Below are positions 47,640 to 57,970 of a stretch of DNA of 64,000 bases, in pieces. The stretch is taken from NCBI RefSeq assembly GCF_001659605.2, contig NC_035178.2:9556062-9620061 (forward strand), in the 5' to 3' direction. The number at the start of each line of letters is the position of its first letter. The first letter of the stretch is position 1. Source of the DNA: Manihot esculenta (taxonomy: Eukaryota; Streptophyta; Magnoliopsida; Malpighiales; Euphorbiaceae). The notes beneath the pieces were generated by a model that saw only the letters and a program-made list of their open reading frames with translations, had not been told where the DNA came from and did not search any database. The translations under genes and the position numbers were made by a program.

Positions 47640-50600
47640 TTAAAAGAGATGAGGGTACTGCTGGAGCATAGACTCCCGTGTCTCCCAAGTGCATTCCTCT
47701 AGATTGTGGTGGTTCCAAAGGACTTTCACCATCGGGATTTCCTTGTTTCTTAACTTTCTGATCTGGGTGTCTATGATCCGCACTGGCTGTTCAACATAGG
47801 TGAGATCCTCTTGGACCTCCACATCAGGCTCACTAAGAACCTTGCTCGGATCTGACACAAACTTCCTCAACATTGAAACATGGAAAACCGGATGGATTCT
47901 TTCCATTGAAGCAGGTAAATCCAGCTTGTACGACACATTCCCAATCTTTTGCAAGATTTCAAAGCGTCCGATGTATCGTGGGGCTAGTTTACCTTTCTTC
48001 CCGAAACGAACCACTCCCTTCATTGGAGACACCTTGAGCAATACCAGATCCCCCTCCTGAAACTCTAACTGTCTTCTGCGGACGTCTGCATAGCTCTTCT
48101 GTCTGCTTGCAGCAGTCTTGATTCTCTCTCTGATTATGGGTACCACCCTGCTGGTGATCTCTACTAACTCAGGCCCTGCCAAGGCCTTTTCTCCAACTTC
48201 CTCCCAGCAAACAGGTGATCTGCACTTCCTTCCATATAAAGCTTCATATGGAGCCATCCCGATGCTAGCATGATGGCTGTTGTTGTAGGCAAACTCCACC
48301 AAAGGTAGATGCTGCCTCCAAGAACCGCCAAAGTCCAGCACACACATTCTCAACATATCTTCTATGGTCTGGATGGTCCTCTCTGACTGTCCGTCTGTCT
48401 GTGGATGGAAGGCAGTGCTAAAATCCAATCTAGTACCCATGGCATTTTGCAGACTCCGCCAAAACCTGGAGGTGAACTGGGGCCCTCTATCTGACACGAT
48501 GGAAACAGGAACCCCATGCAGTCTGACTATCTCATCAACGTACGCCTGCGCCAACTTGTCCACAGAATAGCCACTCCTGACAGGGATGAAGTGAGCAGAT
48601 TTGGTGAGTCTGTCCACAATCACCCATATGGAGTCCAATCTGTTGGACGTCGCCGGTAACCCCACTACGAAGTCCATAGCTATATTCTCCCATTTCCACT
48701 CTGGAATGGGTAGCGGGTTAAGCATTCCAGCCGGCTTCTGATGTTCCAGCTTCACCCTCTGACATACTTCGCAGGCTGACACAAACTGTGCCACTTCTCT
48801 CTTCATAGCTGGCCACCAATAAACTTTCTTCAGATCTTGATACATCTTGGTGGCTCCGGGGTGAACGCTGTATCTTGCATTATGAGCCTCTCTCATAATG
48901 TCTCCTTTTAGCCCAATGTCATCTGGTACGCATAGTCTGCTCCCAAAGCGGAGGATTCCCTTACTGTCGAATCTGTACTCACTATCATTGCCTGACTGAA
49001 CAGTCCTGGCAATTTTCACTAACTCCGGGTCCTCATGCTGTTTCTGAGCCACCTGCTCCAGAAACACGGGTGCTACTCTCATCTGGGCCACTAAGGCACC
49101 TGTACCAGACAACTCCAACTGTAGACCTTCCTCAATAAGCTTGTAGAACTCTTTCACCACTGGTCTCCTCTCTGCCGTGATGTGGGATAGACTGCCTAGT
49201 GACTTCCGGCTTAGGGCGTCTGCCACAACATTCGCCTTACCCGGATGATACTGAATCTTGCAATCATAGTCACTCAGCAGCTCCACCCACCTCCTCTGCC
49301 TCAGATTCAGATCCCTCTGGCTCAAGATGTACTGCAGGCTCTTATGATCTGTGAAGATCTCACATTTTACCCCATAGAGGTAGTGCCTCCACATCTTGAG
49401 TGCAAAGATTACTGCTGCCATCTCAAGGTCATGTGTGGGGTAATTCAACTCATGCTTCTTTAGCTGCCTAGAAGCATAAGCAATCACCTTCTCATTCTGC
49501 ATAAGCACACAACCCAGTCCCACACGGGACGCATCATAAAAGACTGTAAAGTCCTCTCCACTAGATGGCAGAGCTAAAACTGGTGCTGAAGTCAACCTCT
49601 TCTTGAGCTCTTCAAAACTCTCCTCGCACTGGTCGGTCCACAGAAATTTCTGATTCTTCCTGGTTAGTCTGGTCAGAGGAGCTGCTATCTTTGAGAAGTC
49701 CTGAACGAACCTCCTGTAGTAACCTGCCAAACCCAAGAAACTTCTAATCTCTGTCACTGAAGTGGGTCTAGGCCAGTTAACCACAGTCTCTGTCTTCTTG
49801 GGATCTACCTCAATACCATTCTCTGACACTACATGTCCCAAGAACGAAATGCTCCTCAGCCAGAACTCACATTTAGAGAACTTGGCATACAAGCCATGTT
49901 CCCTCAAAGTCTGTAAGACCAACCGCAGATGATGGGCATGCTCCTCTGCATTCCTGGAATACACTAAGATATCATCTATGAAGACAATAACAAAGTGATC
50001 CAGGTACTGGCTAAACACTCTGTTCATGAGATCCATGAATGCTGCAGGGGCGTTAGTTAACCCGAACGGCATCACAAGGAACTCAAAATGCCCATATCTG
50101 GTCCTGAAGGCTGTCTTCGGCACATCCTCATCTCTGATCCTTAGCTGATGGTACCCCGATCTTAGATCTATTTTGGAGAAACAACCCGCTCCGGCTAGCT
50201 GGTCGAATAGATCGTCGATCCTAGGCAATGGGTACCTATTCTTGGTAGTGACTTTGTTCAACTGCCTATAGTCGATACAAAGTCTAAGGGATCCATCCTT
50301 CTTCCTCACAAACAAGACCGGAGCACCCCAAGGTGAGGTACTCTGTCGGATGAAACCCTTTTCTACCAGCTCCTGCAATTGCTCTTTCAACTCCTTTAAC
50401 TCGGCTGGGGCCATCCTGTAGGGAGGGATAGAGATCGGTCTAGCTCCAGGCATCAACTCTATCTCGAACTCTATCTCCCTAGCAGGTGGTAAACCTGGAA
50501 GCTCATCAGGAAAGACATCCTGAAACTCTCTGACAACTGGCACCGAGGCCGGCTCCCTGACCTGACTGTCTAGCTCTCTCACATGAGCTAAGTACCCCTG

Positions 50601-52618
50601 ACATCCCTTCCTAAGCAACCTACGAGCCTAAAGAGCTGATATCAGACCTCTAGGTGTGCCCCTTTTGTCTCCCCTGAAGACGACCTCTGACCCGTTCTGA
50701 TCTCTGAACCTGACTACCTTGTCCCTGCAGTCCAAGGTAGCACCATGGGTAGATAGCCAATCCATCCCTAGAATGACGTCAAAGTCTGTCAAATCTAGAA
50801 CCACAAGGTCGGCGGAGAGGCATCTTCCCTCAATAAAAACTGGACTGTACTGGCAGACTGACACTGCCACTGACGGGTCACACTTGGGTCCACTGACCCA
50901 TAGGGGACACTCTAACCCAGAGACTATCAGACCCAACCTCTCCACGGCTCTCGGAGCAATAAATGAATGAGATGCACCCGGGTCCATTAATGCATACACA
51001 TCAGAACACCCAATGATGAGATTACCTGACACCACGGTGTTGGATGTGTTAGCCTCCTGCTGTGTCATGGTGAAGATCCTGGCTGGAGCTGATGGACCTT
51101 CACCTCGGGAACCAGAAGAAGAGGCTGCCCCTCTCCCTCTACCTCTGCCACTGCCCTGAGTTGTGGCTGGAACTGCTGGCTGTGCCACACTACCAGAAAC
51201 TGTCTGCTGGGGCTGGCCCATAAAAGGCGCTCTAGGACAATCCCGAGCTATGTGTCCCTCCTGTCCACATCTGAAACATGCATTAGTCCCAACTCGACAC
51301 ACTCCCCTGTGTGGTCTTCCACATCTCTGGCATTCTGTACCATCTGAGCCTGAGCTCGAGCCACCGCCAAAACCCAGACCGGATTTCAACTTGTTCCAAA
51401 ACTTATTCTTCTTCGGCTTCTTGGTGGTGCTATCCCACCTCTTCTTACCTGAGCTCTGAGAAGAGAAACCTGGTCCTCCTCTGCTTGGGGTCTTAACCCC
51501 TGAAGACTGGGTCACTGACTGCCTCACTGACCCCTCAACTATAGCACTTGCCTCCATTCTTCGAGCCATATCCACCACAGTGTGGAAACTTTCTCTCTCA
51601 GCTGACTGAACCAACGAGGAGTACCTGGAATGCAGCTTCATAACATATTTCTTGGCTTTCTTCGTATCTGAATCTAGAGCTTGCCCTGAAAAAGGCAATA
51701 GCTCCAAGAATTTATCCGTGAACTCCTCTACACTCATGTGCTCTGACTGCCTCAGTTGCTCAAACTCAATCATTTTCAGTTCTCTAGAACTGTCTGGAAA
51801 AGCCCATCCAGCGAACTCATTCGCAAATTCTTCCCATGTCATACCGTCTAGTCTCGGGTCCACATAACACTTGAACCATTCCCGTGCCTTCTTGCACTTT
51901 AAAGTGAACCCTGCCATCTGAATGGCCCTGCTGTCACTTGCCCCTAGCTCATCAGTTATTGTCTTCACTACTCTCAGATACTCAAAGGGGTCATCCCCTG
52001 ACTTGTATTTGGGAGCATCCAGCTTGAGGTAATCTGTCATCTTTACCTTGCTCCCATCGACTGAGCTAGGTCTAGGAGGTTGAGTAACTGGGGCTGCTGG
52101 TTCTGTAGGTGGTGGAGGTGGAGGTGCAGCATTCCCCGAGGTGGGGTTTGCTGGGTTTGGATAGAAGGGTGAGGGTGGATAAGCTGGGTACTGTGGGTAA
52201 GGTGGATAGAAAGGTGGATAAGGCATGTAGGTAGGGTAGGGGTTAAAGCTGGAGTAATCCGATGTACCTCCCATCGGATACCCTGAACCCTGTGGGAGGG
52301 TGGATAATGGGGTGGAAAACCATACCCCGAGGCCTGCACGCCTCCCTGAGACTCCCCTGTCCCTTCTTCCTGCATGCTCACATCCAGGTTCCCATCCCTC
52401 CTCTGATCCTCTTCCATCACCTCCCTCACATCTGAAGAACTTCCACCTCTATCTGTTCCCCTTCTGCTAGCATCAAAAGACCTTCTAGGGTCCCTTGACA
52501 CTCTTTCTCTGTTGGCTCTACAAGACATTGCCCTAGGCAATGTAGGAGGACGGGCGCTCGTGCCCTCATCCTCAGGTGGCACTCCAGTCAATCGCGCAGA
52601 TCGACGAGTTCCTCTCAT
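47640..52618 (-). pseudogene. Gag-Pol polyprotein of element D, one frameshift and one stop
   Basis: The frame begins at the family start [10 protein letters not shown] (ATG at 52618). One base is missing in a short T/C run near 52296, separating the first 107 or so codons from the rest. A TAG at 50628-50630 replaces Gln in LISALQARR between protease and reverse transcriptase. All other parts look sound: [15 protein letters not shown], protease DPGAS, reverse transcriptase FIDD, RNase H (with FYDAS where A and B have FCDAS), integrase zinc finger and core, and a complete chromodomain ending QYPHLF. It is closest to element B, with which it shares the Pro/Tyr-rich gag segment. Confidence 0.9.
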
Positions 52619-52871
52619 CCTATTCTCTGAAAAACAGTTCATAACAAGCAAACATCAGCATCATATGGTTCATGTGGGCACACATGAACCCTCATCACAT
52701 AAACATATAGCATAGCATATCTTCAATGCACATGTACAAAATCATGGCATTTCACATCATCATACAAGACAGGACTCATCATCCTATCCTAGTGGACATG
52801 ACCTTCCTATTGTGCTTGACCTTCTATCACATCTATGAGCCCGACACTCTAGGTCCGACCATGTGAACCTA

Positions 52872-52885
52872 GGGCTCTGATACCA
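52872..52885 (-). other. Primer-binding site of element D
   Basis: TGGTATCAGAGCCC on the minus strand lies three bases inside the 5' LTR. It is identical to the site of element A and matches initiator methionine tRNA. Confidence 0.85.
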
Positions 52886-52888
52886 CTC

Positions 52889-54909
52889 TGTAACGCCCCG
52901 GAAATCCGGACCGCTACCGGCGCTAGGATCCGGGTCGACTTAAGGCCGCCGGGACCCGTAGCAAGCCTGACATATAACCTGTACACCTGTATAATCCCAT
53001 ACATGATCATCAATATGCATAAAAATTAAAACTTTTCTTCATACATACTGAAATCTTTTACATATCATCATAATACAATTGTCATGTCCACCATCTAACT
53101 ATTACATACATATGACTTTTTCTTCTTGCCTTCTCTATCTATCCCGTACCTGCAAACCTGGGGTTAGGGGAGAGGGGTGAGCTAGATGCCCAGTGAGTAG
53201 AACTGTAAAAGAAAATATTTAAAACATGCTATCATGAAATGCGTCACTGCACAAATAAATCACACCACGGATGGACTGATTCAAAAATCCCTCAACTCCA
53301 TGCCCGGCCCTATTATGGGCACCACAGGACTTCGTATTGCCCGGCCCTATTATGGGCACCACAGGACTTCGTACTCGGAGTTATTGCCCGGCCCTATTAT
53401 GGGCACCACAGGACTTCGTATTGCCCGGCCCTATTATGGGCACCACAGGACTTCGTATATAGAAGGCTAATGAATCATCCTAATGTCCATCCACTATCAT
53501 CTATCACAACAATACAATGCGGCATAGTCGTGGATTCTAATGCAAACAACCTATAATATGATCATGATGCATGAAGCATGATAAAAGCATTTCATTTCTT
53601 AATTTAAAAGGTTAAGTTTAGTTCCACTCACCTCTGGCAGACTCTGACAACTCTGTAGCAGTTGGCTCACTGCTGGGGTCCTTGGTTCCTCGGGTCCGAA
53701 CCTACACAGGTGGACTCCAATGAGGGACCAAACATAAATAAACATGACTCTAATATATCCCCCATAAACCCCCTAAAACATCATGAAAACATCACAGAAA
53801 ATATGCATGAAATGGCTGAACAGGGCACTTTCGGCGGCACCTTCGGCGGCCGAAAGTCCTGGACAGAGACGAAACTCAGGCAGGTTCGGCGGCACCTTCG
53901 GCGGCCGAAAGTCCCAGACAGAGACGAAAGTCTCTTTTCGGGGGCACCTTCGGCAGCCGAATGCTGCCTCCACAAGAGGGGTTCGGCGGCCGAAACTTCT
54001 TTCGGCAGCCGAACCTGGTTTCTGCCAAACGGGCAGAAACTTGGTTCACATGAACCTCCTGCCTCCCAAACCCATAAATCATGCATATACTTCAACCAAA
54101 ACATGCATACAAGTTCCTAGGGGCCTCAAACATGCATATACCCCAACTACAACACTTCAAGCATACTCAAACATGCCACATTGCTCAAGAATCACATAAA
54201 ACCTAACATTTGCTTAAAAACTCATACAACCCTATACATGCCATTTTACCCCATAAAATCACTTAAAACTTACTTAAAACACATGAGGAGCTTAAGATCG
54301 GCTCTTACCTCTTGAAGATCGAGAGGGTTGAGGAGATCTAAACTTGGAGATGGGAGAAGTTCCAACTTTTGGTCTCCAAGCTCCAAAACTCGTTCTAAGC
54401 TCAAAGATCTTCAAAACCAAAGTTATAAACTTGTAAAGATCATGGAAAAAGGAAGGAAAAACTCAAGATTGGGGAAAGGATGGCGGAATGCTCACCTTGG
54501 CCGAAATGGGGAGAAAAAGCTCGCCCATTTTCGGCTAAGGGACCCTTTTATAGTGGCTGGCCAGGCCACGTTCGGGGGCCGAATGTGCCTCCGCATCCAT
54601 GCAAATGTTCGGCGGCCGAACATGAGGTTCGGCGGCCGAACCCGCTCTTTCCTCACTCATGCTTTCGGGGGCCTAACGTGCCTTCAAAACGCATGCATGT
54701 TCGGCGGCCGAACTTGACTTTCGGCGGCCGAACCTGGGTTTTCCTCCAAAGACTTTTCATGCAAAAACTCATTTAGTTTCATACTTTAAAACATTAAAAT
54801 ACATGAAAACATTTTATAAAACATGATCCTACCCTTCTAGAGGTCTCCGACATCCGAGATTCCACCGGACGGTAGGAATTCTGATACCGGAGTCTAGCCG
54901 GGTATTACA
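52889..54909 (-). mobile_element. Element D right LTR (its 5' LTR, promoter copy)
   Basis: This copy is identical to 45515-47535 apart from about two substitutions. The four-copy tandem repeat lies at 53302-53457 and the palindrome clusters at about 53832-54019 and 54605-54735. The promoter-proximal cluster lies directly upstream (minus strand) of the TATA box. Confidence 0.93.
54545..54552 (-). promoter_or_regulatory. TATA box of element D
   Basis: TATAAAAG on the minus strand, after the family sequence GGCCAGCCAC, lies about 360 bp inside the 5' LTR. Palindromes with GCCGCC cores lie 60-190 bp upstream on the same strand. Confidence 0.7.
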
Positions 54910-56263
54910 TAGTCGATTGACCAAAGAAGAATTAGAGCAGCTCCCTGACGAAGTATACATACAGCATATCCGCACACCTGCTTTCAAGAAGGCCAACACG
55001 GTACTGCAGGTGGACCAGAGCCCAACTTGGATGAGCCCCTATCTGAAATATTTGGAGAAGGGCGAACTCCCTGAAAACAAAGACGAAGCCAGAAAGATAG
55101 CAGCTCGAGCTGCCAACTACCAAGTAATAAGGGGAACTTTGTACAGAAAGGGGAAGTCCAGCCCATGGCTCCGATGTGTAAGTCCGAAAGAAGCTGCAAA
55201 AGTAATGGAGGAAATACATAGAGGCCTATGTGGGGCTCACGAGGGAGTAGAGACATTAGCTAACAAAATATTCAGGCAAGGATACTACTGGCCCACTGTT
55301 AAGAAAGAAGCAGAAGAGTTTGTCCGAAGGTGCGACGTATGTCAGAGATTTGCTAATGCCATCAGGACCCCTGCCACTCCTCAAGCAAGCATATCCAGTC
55401 CATGGCCTTTCTCGCAATGGGGAATTGACATCCTGGGCCCTTTCCCCAAGACTACGGGGCAAAGAAAATTTGTAGTGGTAGCTGTGGAATACTTCTCGAA
55501 ATGGCCAGAGGCAGAAGCAATAGCAACAATCACAGCCAGAAAGATGATAGATTTCGTATGGGGGCATATCATCTGCAGATTTGGCATACCCAGAGTGCTT
55601 ATCTCAGACAACGGCAGACAATTTGACTGCAATACTTTCAAAACCTTCACGACGAACGAGGGCATATGGCATAAGTTCTCCTCCGTGGCCCATCCTCAGA
55701 CCAATGGTCAAACGGAAGTCACTAACAGAGCAATCCTCCAAGGATTAAAAAAGCGGCTGGATGGTGCAAAGGAAAACTGGGCAGAAGAACTCAATAGTAT
55801 CCTATGGGCACTCCGAACTACTCCCAGAGCACCCACTAAGGAAACACCGTTCGCACTCGCTTACGGTACAGAGGCCGTAGTTCCAGTTGAATTACAGATC
55901 CCCACTCATCGAGTTCAATTTCTCAGCGAGGACACTAATGGGGACAAGTTAAGAAGCAACCTGGATGCTCTTGAAGAAGTCAGGGAAGAAGCACAAGTCC
56001 GAACTGCTGCTTATCAACAACGAGCGGCAAGATATTATAATCAAAAGGTCAGAGAAAGAAGCTTAAAGGTGGGAGACCTGACTTTAAGAAACTTGGAAGC
56101 TACAGGAAAAAGAGCAGCCGCAGGCAAGCTAGCACCGACCTGGGAAGGTCCATTCAAGGTGACAAAAGTGGTTAAGCCCGGGGTATACCGAATTGAAGAT
56201 ATGCAAGGAAACCCCGAGCCCCACGCCTGGAACATCCAGCACTTAAAAAGGTACTTCCCTTGA
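54910..56263 (+). CDS. Element E pol, second part: end of RNase H and integrase
   Basis: After the TAGTC duplication the pol frame resumes (SRLTKEELEQL) and stays open to TGA at 56261-56263. Integrase inserts the reverse-transcribed DNA into the genome. The zinc-binding region ends CDVCQRF. The core shows WGIDILGP, SDNGRQFD and TNGQTEVTN, carrying the catalytic Asp, Asp and Glu. A C-terminal basic, SH3-like region ends NIQHLKRYFP. There is no chromodomain, as usual in the Tat lineage. In E's original sequence this continued directly from the archaeal-type RNase H at 45514. It has no ATG of its own here and is only expressible as part of the polyprotein. Confidence 0.9.
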
Positions 56264-56389
56264 AATATATGTATAGAAAAATATTGTACTCTGAAAGGCA
56301 CAAATAAATAAAATAACGCCATTCTTTACGCATTTATGTTATCTCCATTAAGAATGTTACTTCTCTTTGAAAAAGAAAGAACAAAACTA
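56264..56389 (+). other. Spacer after element E integrase
   Basis: A short AT-rich spacer links the integrase stop to the tandem-repeat region. I see no gene in it. Confidence 0.5.
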
Positions 56390-57350
56390 GAAGACCGGGA
56401 TCCCCAAGATCTCCCGGATGCAAGACCAGGATCCCCAAGATCTCCTGGCGAAAGAAAACCTTACTGAGACATAGAGACCTCGGTGAGGCAGAAGACCAGG
56501 ATCCCCAAGATCTCCTGGCACTAAGAAAACCTCCTTGAGACATAGAGACCTCCTGGAGGTAGAAAACCGGGATCCCCAAGATCTCCCGGATACAAGACCA
56601 GGATCCCCAAGATCTCCTGGCACTAAGAAAACCTCCTTGAGACATAGAGACCTCCTGGAGGTAGAAAACCGGGATCCCCAAGATCTCCTGGCATTAAGAA
56701 GACCTCCTTGAGACATAGAGACCTCCTGGAGGTAGAAGACCGGGATCCCCAAGGTCGTCCCGGAATTACAAGACCAGGATAGGTCGTCCCGGAATTACAA
56801 GACCAGGATAGGTCGTCCCGGAATTACAAGACCAGGATCCCCAAGATCTCCTGGCGAAAGAAAACCTTACTGAGACATAGAGACCTCGGTGAGGCAGAAG
56901 ACCAGGATCCCCAAGATCTCCTGGCACTAAGAAAACCTCCTTGAGACATAGAGACCTCCTGGAGGTAGAAAACCGGGATCCCCAAGATCTCCCGGATACA
57001 AGACCAGGATCCCCAAGATCTCCTGGCACTAAGAAAACCTCCTTGAGACATAGAGACCTCCTGGAGGTAGAAAACCGGGATCCCCAAGATCTCCTGGCAC
57101 TAAGAAAACCTCCTTGAGACATAGAGACCTCCTGGAGGTAGAAAACCGGGATCCCCAAGATCTCTTAGCATTAAGAAGACCTCCTTGAGACATAGAGACC
57201 TCCTGGAGGTAGAAGACTGGGATCCCCAAGGTCGTCCCGGAATTACAAGACCAGGATAGGTCGTCCCGGAATTACAAGACCAGGATAGGTCGTCCCGGAA
57301 TTACAAGACCAGGATTCCCAAGATCTCCTGGCAAAAGAAAAACTCCCTAA
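56390..57350 (+). repeat. Complex tandem-repeat array of element E
   Basis: Units of about 70 bp combine GACC(A/G)GGATCCCCAAGATCTC with GAGACATAGAGACCTCC. Shorter 29-bp units built on ACCAGGATAGGTCGTCCCGG are interspersed. There is also a higher order: a block of about 407 bp starting near 56421 repeats near 56828. Reading frames on the minus strand that yield repeated GIPVFYLQEVSMS motifs are by-products. Variable tandem repeats downstream of integrase are known in Tat-lineage elements and can seed satellite DNA. Confidence 0.9.
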
Positions 57351-57513
57351 GACATAGAGACCTCAGTAAAGAAGAAGACCGGGATCCCGTAGAACTCCCG
57401 GAAGAACAAAATAAAGGATAGCCGGTGAGGCCCCAAGGTCACCCCGGCACAACCAGGATCTCGTAAGACCTCCTGAAGGTAAGAATAGTTGGTGAAGGAC
57501 TTCAGGGCCCTCC

Positions 57514-57542
<29 letters not shown>
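57514..57542 (+). repeat. A29 homopolymer
   Basis: An uninterrupted run of 29 A residues sits inside element E, between the tandem repeats and the antisense gene. It could be a length-variable microsatellite or a captured poly(A) tail. Its exact length is likely to be unreliable in an assembly. Confidence 0.85.
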
Positions 57543-57545
<3 letters not shown>

Positions 57546-57970
57546 GTCGAGCTCCCAGCTCGGACCGATAAGCCCAAGACCGAGCTCCTAGCTCGGATAG
57601 ATTCATTTCTTCAAAAGATCAAGATACGAAAGCCAAAAACAAAGGCCGAGCTCCCTCCATAGAAGAACTCATAAATCCTTAGGAGGATACTAAGGCTATA
57701 ATCAAAAGCCTAAATCAGTTTATTTAAAACAAATATACAACGAAGAAAGAAGGACTAGAAGTCAAAAACTAGCATGACAGTTGCCATCAAATGGATACGA
57801 GATTTGATCTCTCAGACGACAGCTAAGAGCTGAACTCACAACTTAAGATTAATTTGGAGCTTCTGAATAAACATATGAAGTCTACATTACACATACGAAG
57901 AGTAAAGATAAATGTCAAAGAATATGAAAAACAAAAAGGAAACTAATATTCCATTAATAACTATTACAAT
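57543..57970. other. Spacer with GAGCTC/AGCTCGG motifs downstream of the antisense gene
   Basis: The first 60 bp repeat GAGCTCC-AGCTCGG-type motifs, also found at 61441-61760. The rest shows no gene. It should contain the 3' untranslated region and polyadenylation site of the antisense gene that ends at 57971. Confidence 0.5.

Larger units (their letters stand above)
45515..54909 (-). mobile_element. Element D: very young Tekay-type Ty3/gypsy element nested in E
   Basis: Two 2021-bp LTRs (45515-47535 and 52889-54909) are flanked by the perfect target duplication TAGTC (45510-45514 and 54910-54914). I find only two differences between the LTRs (near 54642 and 54882), so this is the youngest datable insertion in the window. 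Its polyprotein still has one frameshift and one stop. That implies it was mobilised by other copies, or was damaged after or during insertion. Primer-binding site, purine tract and TATA box are intact. Confidence 0.95.

Noticed and set aside
47640..47718. Overlapping shadow frames opposite the polyproteins of A, B and D
   Set aside because: They lie antisense or out of frame to recognisable gag-pol and have no domains of their own.
56334..57229. Minus-strand frames with repeated GIPVFYLQEVSMS motifs, suggesting a repeat protein
   Set aside because: They follow the DNA tandem repeat exactly, and frames break where unit lengths change. Nothing resembles a known repeat-protein fold.
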